Notes under the pieces: model-generated
The model's input: the letters and a program-made list of their open reading frames with translations, nothing else
Told to the model about the DNA's origin: nothing
Databases searched by the model: none
Part shown: positions 12,901 through 36,899 of the stretch, one piece after another
Layout of the letters: each line of letters starts with the position of its first letter
Position numbering within the stretch: position 1 is the stretch's first letter
Source of the DNA: Piscicola geometra
Taxonomy: Eukaryota; Annelida; Clitellata; Hirudinida; Piscicolidae
Reading direction: 5' to 3'
DNA: 64,000 nucleotides
NCBI GenBank assembly: GCA_943735955.1
Contig: OX030958.1
Location: forward strand, 9,381,126 to 9,445,125
Made by a program: the position numbers and the translations under genes

Positions 12901-13143
12901 TGTAAGACATTAGTTAAAAAATGCGTAAGAGAGTACAATTAAAGACTGAATAAATTTATATCGTAAATAACCTTCTCCAGTCTGTGAATTTGATAGAACC
13001 AAATCATAATTCTCCTTCTTACCGAGCTTTTTTTTCTGAATTATTTCTTCTTTTAAATCTGCCACCGATATGGTAAGGCCATCGAACTGAAGCGTCTCAA
13101 AGTCTTTATAACTCATGAACTTGAAATACACGTTCGATTTCAT
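3923..13143 (-). CDS. RBBP6: RBBP6/SNAMA-family RING E3 ubiquitin ligase and pre-mRNA processing factor
   Basis: RBBP6 proteins couple a ubiquitin-like DWNN domain to a RING and take part in ubiquitylation and mRNA 3'-end formation in the nucleus. Fifteen coding exons: 13143-12972, 12196-12118, 11960-11888, 11585-11497, 11319-11205, 10511-10378, 9335-9160, 9011-8251, about 7934-7580, 7414-7258, 7047-6859, 6694-6578, 6266-5976, 5808-5407, 5228-3923; the frame is continuous (about 1471 residues, versus about 1790 in human). DWNN covers residues 1-82. A CCHC knuckle has C156, C159, H164 and C169. The RING has eight cysteines (256, 259, 271, 272, 277, 280, 293, 296) followed by GLIANKF. Then come Ala/Gln/His-rich exon 8, the signature PLSEEEFYREKQRL in exon 10, an RS region in exons 12-14, and a Lys/Glu-rich tail with FIPDYNE and a final KHKKKHKKDKKKHSKKH. 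The exact acceptor of exon 9 (7934 or 7931) and its donor (7580, weak GTCTGT) are the least certain points. An in-frame ATG at 13176 is possible but fits the family less well. Confidence 0.96.
9428..10318. repeat. 13-bp AT-rich minisatellite, RBBP6 intron 6
   Basis: About 65 copies of TTAATTAATACAA with point variants (AATAATTAATACAA, TTAGTACAA, TATATAAATACAA) over about 890 bp. Almost pure A/T with one C per unit. It fills most of the intron between exons 6 and 7. Each unit carries the palindrome TTAATTAA. Confidence 0.95.
10530..10650 (-). repeat. GATGATGGTTGGT minisatellite at the acceptor side of RBBP6 exon 6
   Basis: Four to five copies of a 20- to 24-bp plus-strand unit (GATGATGATGGTTGGT with extra GAT). 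On the sense strand it is CATCATCACCAAC, about 20 bp upstream of the acceptor of exon 6. Confidence 0.85.
10775..11165 (-). mobile_element. LINE 3' fragment (CR1/L2-like reverse transcriptase C-terminus), RBBP6 intron 5
   Basis: On the minus strand: FKIHNCNAPIYLKKLIKQ, then after a frameshift caused by a duplicated TTTAATTAGC stretch, PPKSGLRSSTFNRSF, SYCGPLLWNSLPFSL and FRRGLKTFLFGT with a stop. The tail (GAGCGCTTTTGTTCACTTCG, GGGCGCTATACA, then a GATT repeat) matches the plan of the copy at 17.6-18.0 kb, so both come from one family. Sense orientation in the intron. Confidence 0.8.
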
Positions 13144-13870
13144 TTTTGAATGTGCTTTGAAATTTAAAATGAACAAAACTTTTTATAAACGTATTCTTAT
13201 GACGCCGCGGCCGGACTAAATATTGTGTAAAGCTTCAAGACAATGGCGACATAACATGAGAAAGCGCTTAATATATTTGACCTTAGTTTTTAACCGCGTT
13301 TCGTAAATGAATTCATATTAATTAAAGTTTTATATAAAAGATATTTAAAAAAACTATTAAAAAAATTTTTGTATAAACTTTATGTTTTCAATTTTATTAT
13401 TATTTTTCTTCAACTAATAAGTTAAACTTCTTTTTATTATTTTTAATGATCAAAAATATCTTTACAAATTTTTTTATAGAAATAAGAATCTTTTTTCTCA
13501 TATCTTTTTCTTTTATTTGAAATTTTAAATCAAAATACAATATCCCATTTTCAATTATAAAATGAATTTATAAGCACAAAAAATAATTTAAAATGCACTT
13601 TCGAAATGAATCAAAATTAAATAAACTTTTGCCTAAACGAAACTGAGAGGTGATGGAGGCTGTTAAGGACGAAAGTTAGCAGAGATCTCTACAAGTCCCA
13701 AGCTTTCAAGAAAACATGCAAGATTTTGGCATAATGTCCACAACGGCATGGAATATGATAAGCTGAAGTTAAAAAATAAATTAAATACAATATCAATTTG
13801 AATTTATAATTTTTGAGTAGGCCTAGTCGTATTATACTGTAACAGACTATCTGAAAGTATCATTATGTTC
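13144..13870. other. Intergenic gap between NUAK and RBBP6
   Basis: About 730 bp. The RBBP6-proximal end has a short GC-rich stretch (CGCCGCGGCCGG at about 13202-13213) that may be part of the RBBP6 promoter; the rest is AT-rich. A minus-strand segment near 13640-13780 of balanced composition gave no convincing coding frame. No standard AATAAA was found close to the NUAK stop. Confidence 0.5.
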
Positions 13871-15891
13871 TCATATATCCAAGCTATCTAAAGACAAAGT
13901 ATCGAAACAATCACCAGCAATATCATCATCACCACCACCTTTAATGTAACGATCGCCATCATCATCTTCATCATCTAACATATGAATTTTTAATTCTTCC
14001 GATTTGATATATGTCTGTTTGGAATTCTTGACAGCATTTAAAGATGTTCTATGCCATTGATGCGTACTCACGGTATATTTCCCAACAAGGGTAAACGAAG
14101 TTGAATTGTAGTCTATATCTTGGAGAGTTGTAGCATAGTCGTTATTGTGGACGTCTTTTGTGTCATGGTTGTGTTTTATGTGAGTCGTGCAATTATTGGC
14201 ATATCGATTGTCATTGCATTCCGAGATAGAATCACTATCAAGCCCTTTTTCCATTTCACCAGCATCGTCATCATCACCACCACCACCGACATCCCCACCA
14301 TCACCATCATCATCAAACTCGACGATGCAACTATTATCATGCAGCAAGTTGAAAACACCATTTGTTAGTACATTCCCCTTGCCTATAGCATTTCCAGCAC
14401 CATCATTCACCATTACACGTCTGTCTAGATGACTGTCTTTGAGCATATTAGGTGCTGAAACTGGTCTTTTGGCGGGAAAATTGTCAACAATATTATGCGT
14501 CATCATCGTCATATCACCCCTGCATACGTCACCACGCAGGTTTATCTGGTCTGTTGACGTAGTTTTGACGTCACATACCACCGTCAAGTTGTCAAACATG
14601 AATATAGTCTTTGGTTTTGTCACTTCCGTTATGATGGGAGTGGATAATGGAGGAGACGACGAAGATGACGATGGCGAAGAAGATAATGAAGATTTTGGAT
14701 GTGTTAATTTGAAAGATTCGTAATTTTTAGTGAAATAGTTTTTACCTAGTTTAGTATCGGAATTATAAATGAGGTCAGTACTATGATCAGGATCATTATT
14801 AATATCATCACTATCATCACCACCACCACCCATCTTGGCATGTGTTAAGGGTTGGTGGTTGTAGTTGTGGGGGTTGATTTCGTTGAAAATGTCATAGAAG
14901 TTCTCTAGACTGTCCATTAAGTGATGTCGTCGAGGAGGTTGTTGTTGTTGTTGTTGAAGGTAGTTTTGTTGGAGATTGCTGTTGTGTTGTTGATGATGAT
15001 TTTTGTGTTGTTGATTGTTGTGTTGATGATGATTGTTGTGTTGTTGATTGTTGTGTTGATGTCTGTTGTGTTGTTGATGATAGTGTTGAGAAGGTTGTGA
15101 TCGTATGAGATTTTTTTGTTGTTTCTTTGTTTTTATTGATGGACTCTGTGCTTCATGAAATGGTGGATGAATTTTAAACTTTGATTTATTGATAATTGAC
15201 TCGGTCCTAATATTAGAATCCACTTTTAAACGTTGTTTGAGATGAACTTTCTTTTCTATGTGCATATTTTGTCTATGGAAATCTTGCTTGACAACGTCAT
15301 GATTACGCTCAAAATTAGTAATATTACCCTGGTTATCTACTGAGTTTTGATATGGAAATATGCTATTTGAATGATGATGGCTATGACGATAAAGAGGAGG
15401 TTGTTGATGATTATGATTGTGATTGAGGTGATTAGAAAGAATATCATTACTTTCAAAAACATGTTTTTCCTTATTAGTTTTGTCGTTTTCAAAATGTAAA
15501 TGATCCTTTCTTCTGTATCCCGATCGACCTTTCACATTGCCGAGCGGATTTGTAAGAGTGACATCATCATCATCATCCAAATCATCATATCCGTAATCAT
15601 CATCATCACCACCTCGAGTGTAGGAACCAGAATTCCTGAAGTTGGAGCAGCAATTGCCACCAATTCGTTGGGCATTGTTCTGCTGATAACTCTTCAGCCC
15701 ATTGTAGCGACTCACAGGCATGCCATAATCATTATCAAGACTTGAATGATCGAGATCATTATCAGCAGCATCATGACTCATCCAGGGATGTGCCAGAACT
15801 TGCTTGATGCTGAGTCTTTGCAGTGGGTTTGCATTCAATAAGCCCTGGATCAGGTCTTGTAGAGCTGTGTGTGTGTGTGTGTGTGTGTGTA

Positions 15892-15945
<54 letters not shown>

Positions 15946-16710
15946 CGTGTGTGTGTGTGTGTGTTTTATTTTATTAATTTCTATTCAAAACAGTTTGAAA
16001 CATGCAAGACAACTGATTTCTAATTTATTCGCTTGAAAGTATTCAACATGAATTTAACAAAGGTTTGCTTCTAACCAGGGTGCGAAGGTCTCGGCATGTT
16101 GAAGTGGGCGTGGCTTATGGCGTATCTGAGCTGTGATAGGCTGTCGGCGGTGAATGGCATGCGTCCGAACGTCAGTATGTACAGAATCACTCCTGAAGAC
16201 CAACAATCAACCTGGAGGTGATGGAGTAGTGAATGGATGGATGGGTGGGTTAATGAATGGGTTAATGAATAGGTTAAATAATGGATGGATGAGAAAATGA
16301 ATGGGTGGATGAGTGAATGAATGAAGTGATGGATGGACGAATGAGTGAAGTGATGGATGGACGAATGAGTGAAAAGATCAATAAATAAGTGGAGGAACAA
16401 GTGAATGAGTGAGGGAACGAATGAATGAGTGAGGGAACGAATGAATGAGTGAGAGAACGAATGAACAAGTGAATGAATTGATAAGATGAATGGATGAATG
16501 GAGGTCAAATCATTCATTCCATCACTCACCTCAGGGCCGAAGTAAGGTGCGGTGTTGACGATTTCGGGAGAGGCGTAAAGGGGACTCCCACAATAAGTGA
16601 ACATCAACTCACCCTTCTTGAAGCGGTTAGATAGACCAAAATCTGCAAGCTGACAGCACATTTATATTTTTAAACAATCAAATAAATGAATGTATAATAT
16701 TCTTAAACAC

Positions 16711-16741
<31 letters not shown>

Positions 16742-18495
16742 TATTATTATTGTATAAAGTTAAATTAATCTTTAGATTGTGCACCTTGGCGTTCATGTGG
16801 TGGTCTAGCAGGATGTTCTCGAGCTTCAAGTCTCTGTGGACGATGCCCAGCTGATGGAGGCATCGTGAAAGATTCAAGAGTAAAAGTAGCTGCTGATAGT
16901 TTAGCTAAATTAAAAAATACTTTCAAGAATGGTGAATAAAAATCGGTTAGCTACATTTATAAATAAAAATTAAAAATACCTCAAGTTTTATTAAGTAACT
17001 CCAATTCTAAAAACCCAATATTTGGATATATTAAAAGCCGTAATATCGTATATATTCAACTGAGCTCTTATGATATGTATACCACAGTACCACAGTCATC
17101 TCAACAGCCACCATCATCAGTACCAAGTGCATATGGTTGACGGCAGACGAGATTTGCCTGAAGAGTCTCTTGACCTCGACCTCGGGCAGGCCGTCGTGCC
17201 ACTGGTCGACGTACTCAAACAACTCGCCTCCACTCGCGTACTCCATCGTCATCGTCACTCTCTTCGTCGTCTCACACACTGTTGTTGTTGTTAATGTTGT
17301 TGTTGTTGTTGTTGTTAATGTTGTTGTTGTTGTTAATGTTGTTGTTAATGTTGTTGTTGTTGTTAATGTTGTTGTTAACGTTGTTAATGTTGTTGTTGTT
17401 GTTGTTGTAGAGTCAACTTTGTTATTGTTGTTGGTATTGAAGAGTTGAAATAATGTTATTTACAAATTCGTTAAAAAAATTGATCATCTTGAATTTACCC
17501 AACAAGTATTAAGAGCAAATACGAGCTAAACAATAACCGATGACAATAGCCAATAAAAAATAATAAAAAAATTTCATTTTGGTATAGCGCCCAGGCATTC
17601 AACTGAAGCGCTCTCACTACGTCGTAATGCAATAAAGAAATAAAAATAATTATTATAGTAATGTTATTAAAAGGAAAGCAAAGAGTGGCATGGAGTAATT
17701 ATTATGAGTGATAAGCTAAGTTAAAATAATCAGTTTTCAGTTTGGCTTGGAAAGTCAAAAATAAGTTGATGTTGCGAAGTGCAGGTGGAAGGGCATTCCA
17801 AGTTGTTGGAGCTGCGTGACAGAATTTCGAGATGTTGTTTGTAGTTGAGGAAAAGAGATAAGATGAACGCAGTTGTTTGTTTGATGTTTTGTTGGTTATG
17901 AGTTTCCTGAGATATGACGGTATTGAAGTTTGTAGAATTTTGAATGTAGTGATGGCTATTTTTAAAAATATGGCCTGGGTAATCAAAAAGCGTGATTCTA
18001 TAACAATAACAAAAAGCACCACCCCTAATTCACCATCGTGCACAGCTATGATGTGCGGATGAGAGATTGATGCCATTAGCAGCACCTCCCTCCGTATCCT
18101 GCCCACATGCTTGAGGGCTCCTCCGTCGACACTGTGCTTGTGGATCGACTTGATGGCGTACTGGTGGAGTGTTTTAAGAGCTTCAAGTAACTATTGAGTT
18201 TGTAGAGATAAGTATTGAATGTGTTTCAGATCACATGATTCTAATGATTAGAATCATGTGGATTAATTATATTACTTGAATAAAACTAATTATTTCTATT
18301 TTTTATCTAATAACCTATTTCTTTAAATTTGCAAAACACGTTGAAAATGTTGAAAAGTAAAATGATTTGCTAGCAAACCTGTTGTCTGTCTGTCTTTCTT
18401 TCCACTAGGATCACAGTCCCATGGGTTCCTTTGCCAAGGGTTTTGACAAATTCAAAGCCACTGTAATCTATTGAAGTTCTTGTATTCGATTGCAT
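13871..18495 (-). CDS. NUAK: AMPK-related serine/threonine kinase, NUAK-like
   Basis: Seven coding exons: 18495-18379, 18160-18034, 17278-17124, 16850-16785, 16649-16530, 16211-16076 and 15864-13871, continuous frame, about 904 residues. The kinase domain (about residues 13-270) has every key element: glycine loop GKGTHGTV (21-28), K43 in [26 protein letters not shown] with D140, ADFGLSN with D158, activation loop [15 protein letters not shown] with T173 at the LKB1 site of this family, and a C-lobe ending in AHPWM. The HPHII and [13 protein letters not shown] blocks favour NUAK over other AMPK relatives. The tail of over 600 residues is one exon rich in Asn, His, Asp and Ser; a [10 protein letters not shown] stretch and an acidic/Ser end ([10 protein letters not shown]) recall the C-terminus of vertebrate NUAK, but the rest is unrecognisable. 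NUAK kinases regulate adhesion and actomyosin through myosin phosphatase; that role is by family only. Alternative: another AMPK-related subfamily. Confidence 0.83.
15865..15963 (-). repeat. (CA)n microsatellite forming the acceptor of NUAK exon 7
   Basis: About 100 bp of nearly pure TG on the plus strand. On the sense strand (CA)n ends exactly in ACACAG, the acceptor that restores the frame into [10 protein letters not shown]. No separate polypyrimidine tract is present between repeat and exon. Confidence 0.95.
16216..16510 (-). repeat. Decayed tetranucleotide repeat, NUAK intron 5
   Basis: GAATGAGTGAGGGAAC and GAATGGATGGATGGGT units on the plus strand fill nearly the whole intron between exons 5 and 6. 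The sense strand is CATTCACTCCAT-like and ends at CATCACCTCCAG, the acceptor of exon 6. Confidence 0.88.
17279..17412 (-). repeat. (CAA)n/(CATTAA) repeat at the acceptor of NUAK exon 3
   Basis: TTG units with TTAATG variants on the plus strand. The sense strand is (ACAACA)n and ends in ACAACAG, the acceptor of exon 3. Confidence 0.93.
17560..18000 (-). mobile_element. LINE 3' fragment (CR1/L2-like reverse transcriptase C-terminus), NUAK intron 2
   Basis: On the minus strand a frame reads [44 protein letters not shown] and [10 protein letters not shown] followed by a stop. This order (SYLxxL, LRSS, APxxWNxLPxxIR, FxxxLKT) is the typical C-terminal tail of CR1/L2/Jockey-type non-LTR retrotransposon reverse transcriptases. 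The 3' untranslated tail contains GAGCGCTTCAGTTGAATGCC and GGGCGCTATACC. It lies in the same orientation as the host gene, about 35 bp downstream of exon 2. Confidence 0.8.
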
Positions 18496-18985
18496 CTTGA
18501 GTTAAATAAAGACTTAATTAAGTTTATAAATAAAAAAACTGACACACGGAACAAGTTTTTAGATTTTCTCAAATTTATTTTTGTTAGATTTTTTTTCAAA
18601 CTTATTTAATTAAATTAGACCATTATGAAAAAATGCAATATTTGTTGTATTCTTATTTTAAATTACCCCATAATTAAGTTAAAATTAATTTCAACTTCTT
18701 TCATTTATTAACTAGCTTATCAAGTTTAAAAGCAGACTTTTTATTTAAAAGCAATTTTTAAATTACGGTTTTTTGCTATAAATTTTATTTGAATTGAAAC
18801 AAATCCTTTTTAAAAAATGTAAAAATAAAAATACTAATATTTCAAACCACTTCTACAAAGCTTTTCAAACAAGTTGAATTTCATAAAAAATAAAAATACA
18901 AATAACTAATTAAATTTAAAAATCAATTTTTTATAGACTTTTGTAATAAAAAAACCACTAAAAAGATGAATCATAATAAACAGAT
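18496..18985. other. Intergenic gap between POLRMT and NUAK
   Basis: About 490 bp, AT-rich throughout. It must contain the POLRMT 3' UTR and the NUAK 5' region. Candidate minus-strand AATAAA hexamers lie at 18784-18789 and 18740-18745, about 200 and 240 nt after the POLRMT stop. No promoter motif was evident. Confidence 0.5.
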
Positions 18986-33741
<14,756 letters not shown>

Positions 33742-34001
33742 TTACTTTTTATCTTTAAAATCTTAGTTCTACAACTTTATTAAATAATGCGTAGATGTCT
33801 TTTAAACTTCTAAAGAGTGGGTTTCTAAACTAATTATCGCTTTCATAGGTGTTTAAATACCACAGAACTAATAACATGAATATTTATTTTTAACGATTGT
33901 GGTAACGTTAAGTATGCCAATTTTATTTTAAGTATATAGAAAAAACTCTCAATATTTTTTTTAATCTTTCAAATGTTATAATTTCAAAGTATTTATTCTT
34001 T

Positions 34002-36472
34002 TTATAGAAAATTACATAAGGTTCTTTGTGAATGGCTCCTCTGAACTTCAGAGTCTGAAGCATCATCATCATCATCATCGTTGTTATAGACATCATCATC
34101 ATCATCGTCGTCGTCATCATCATCATCATCATCATCGTCCTCGTCATCGACGTCATCATCATCATCGAATGGACGCTGATAAGAGGTCAGGAAGCTGAGG
34201 ACTTGCAATGCAGTCTCAGATTCTGCAACGAATACGAAAAGAATTCTGGAGCATCAACGCGAATAAAAACATCGTTATAGGAAAAAGGATGAGAATGGAT
34301 AAAAGAAATAAAAACCGTGGCTATATTTCAATGCAAAGCGACTAAGCCAGTCTTGGAGTTTTCAAGAGAATTGGCTGTTGTGGCTGCTACTGGCAAATGA
34401 TTTCAGATTCGATTTATATTTTTTCTAATCTTGAAATTTATTTTCCATTGATAATACATTTGATTAACTATTTATGTGATGATCTCGTGGACATGCTGGA
34501 CATGATAAGCATCGCTGGATACTTGTATTACAAGCTGTAATTCGTTTTTTCACCCATTTTCATTTTGTGTTTATTTATTTCAAATGAAACTTTTTATGAG
34601 CATCGTAAATAAGAAGATATTGTACCTTAAGCAAACTCTTATTAAATTAGAAAACAAACAATTGTGTGTGCAGTTTAAAACTTTTTGATTTTAATCGAGT
34701 GTCTTGAATTTGGTGGTACCGTGAGTCCGTGGTAGCGCATGTCATATGAGAAACACGGAAGGTAAGATTGGAAAAGCTTTGAGAAAACAGTCGTAAAACG
34801 AGCAGCAACAAGGGAAGTAGCAACAACGAAAAGGAGGTGGATAAGGATGACTGAGACTTCTTCAATCATTTAAAACATCCAAAAGAGAAAAAAAGAAACT
34901 CGTAAAAATAAAAAGTTTTAAAATTGATCAAACTCTAGTTGAATAAATTTCGCTAAACGTCTCATCAAAGATTGCTTTGTGTCTGGCCAACTTGAGTTGC
35001 GCCCACTGCAGGCTTCAATTGACGGCAACCTAAGTTGAAAATATGTTTTTTCTCAACTTTTCTAGCAAAAATCATGCACCATTTTAGAGCTCACGTTTGA
35101 TGCTGTTGTGTTGAAATACATACCGAAAATATTATATTATTATTTTATAAGATTAATATAGTTATTATTTCACAAACATGCTTTTACATAAAAATATGAA
35201 ACTATTAATTTAGTATTCTCTTTATACTAATTGATTCTTCATTTGTTTATTATTATTATTATTCGAATTGAATTTCGTTTATCATTGAAATCATATGTTT
35301 AATATGTCTTATTTTTTTGCAAAAAGCAAAGCCCCCTGCCTCCTTCGGCTATGGGTCTGTCATGAATTTTCATTCGTTTTTATTTGAAGGTTTTTTCATT
35401 AAATATCACTTTGAAATAAAGGACTAAATAAATATGAATGAACTTTCCCTTAGAAGGCGATAAATGATGATTAAGCAAGAAGCAACGGAGATCTCCTTCA
35501 AAAAGTAAAAATATTTTTCCACTTAACTTTTCTATTTTATTCTAATAAAAGTTTTTCACGATTTCTATTTTTCTCAATTATCTTTATCTACTTTTTGCAT
35601 CACCCATATTGGTGAGATACTTTTTATAGAATTATTTAATTGTCCATTCGCGTATTAATTACAACACTTTCAGCATGAAACTAATTGAAACACCTTTATG
35701 CTTGCACTAGCTGCATCGAAATAAAAATACTATATGGGAAATGATACAGCCTATAACGTATTGAAATACTGTAGGGATACATGGTACAGCCTATAACGTA
35801 TTGAAATACTGTAGGGAAAAATGGTACAGCCGATACCATATAAGCCATATGGTATGAAAATACAATAAGTATAAAATGGTTAAACCTACATATGGTATAG
35901 CCTATGATCAAAATGGAAGTGTAGCTTATAGACTGGGCCGTGTATAGTCGATTATTTTCGCCCTTACTTCCAAAACGTTCAGATATATCATGATTACGGC
36001 ATTGCACAACGATTCTAAGCGAGGATGCATGTCTTTTAGTTCCTGGTCGCTGCCGCCGCTCACCGCTGTCGTGGTCACTCTGCAGACTATCAGCTGAGGC
36101 AACGTAAGAAAAGATGGGGTGCTAGTGATGATGATGGCGATGATGATTGTGGTGGTGATGGCGATGATGATGATGATGATGGCGATGATGATGGTGGTGG
36201 TGATGATGATGGCGATGATGATGGCGATGATGATGATGATGATGGCGATGATGATTGTGGTGGTAATGGTGATGACGATGATGATGGCGATAATGATGGT
36301 CATGATGATGATGATGTTGACGATGATGATGATGAATAAAGATTGAGATAGGATCTTTATTAATAGATCAACATGATGTTGGAGACGAAAGTAGCCATCG
36401 AAAATGTAAGAAGCTCGGACCGGTGTCAAAGACGATGGTTATAGTGTTAGTGCTATTCATGATGATGCCGAG
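34002..36472 (-). CDS. Three candidate 3' exons of an unidentified minus-strand gene
   Basis: Exons 36472-36373, 36093-35968 and 34222-34002 have GT-AG borders and phases that join (0/1, 1/1, 1/stop) into one frame of about 148 codons. The first reads STNTITIVFDTGPSFLHFRW, the second SLQSDHDSGERRQRPGTKRH and RIVVQCRNHDISERFG, the last SETALQVLSFLTSYQRPF followed by an acidic run of about 30 Asp-rich residues and a tail ending SHSQRTLCNFL. Composition is less AT-rich than the flanks, and an ATC-type repeat lies before the second exon as in the neighbouring genes. I do not recognise the family. The second exon is also fully open in another frame (ELKDMHPRLESLCNAVIMIY), which would not join the third exon. 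No start exon was found. Confidence 0.35.
35741..35835. repeat. 40-bp tandem repeat
   Basis: ATGRTACAGC starts at 35741, 35781 and 35821, giving two full copies and part of a third of a 40-bp unit with only a few mismatches (key parts CTATAACGTATTG and AATACTGTAGGG). A diverged continuation with GGTATAGCC runs to about 35910. Confidence 0.9.
36118..36345 (-). repeat. GATGATGGC trinucleotide repeat
   Basis: About 230 bp of ATG/GCG/GTG units on the plus strand in the putative intron between the 36.4-kb and 36.0-kb candidate exons. On the sense strand the ATC/ATT/GCC units run to about 25 bp from the putative acceptor CCTCAG. Confidence 0.9.
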
Positions 36473-36613
36473 CTGATAATAAATATATATAAATATATAA
36501 ATAATTTGTAAAAAGAATATGTAGAAAAAATGTAAAAATGAATTAATGGAGGAAAAACTAAAGGAAGATGACGACGGCAATAACTGCCCTAATACTCTCT
36601 ATCCTCATTCTCA

Positions 36614-36870
36614 TTAATATTCAGACGAGAGATTGCTCCCGTTTGAATGATAACCATCATCATTACTCGCATCGTAGGCGACCAGCCTCATCATCGTCGT
36701 CTTCTTCTTCATCATCAACGTCATGATCATCATCATCATCATCGCTGCCACCACCACCTCCACCATCATCATCATCATCATCATCACCATCTTCATTTCT
36801 TTCGTATCCATCATCTTTTTTTGCACGTCATCGTTATCTCTTCAACCTCATTATTTTCTCCTAATTTAGA
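36614..36870 (-). other. GAT/GGT-rich tract, possible acidic exon
   Basis: Sense (minus) strand holds GATGATGATGGTGGAGG-type sequence. One frame gives an acidic run ending DDEEEDDDDEAGRLRCE, another ends ASNDDGYHSNGSNLSSEY. Either could be an exon of the unidentified gene, but no good acceptor is visible and the tract may be simple repeat. Confidence 0.2.
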
Positions 36871-36899
36871 TCTGACGTACTATTTATAGTCAGGTTCAA

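Noticed and set aside
16851..16910. Longer form of NUAK exon 4 adding a [13 protein letters not shown] stretch
   Set aside because: Using the acceptor at 16851 gives [13 protein letters not shown] with exactly the spacing of related kinases; the longer form would insert residues before the catalytic loop.
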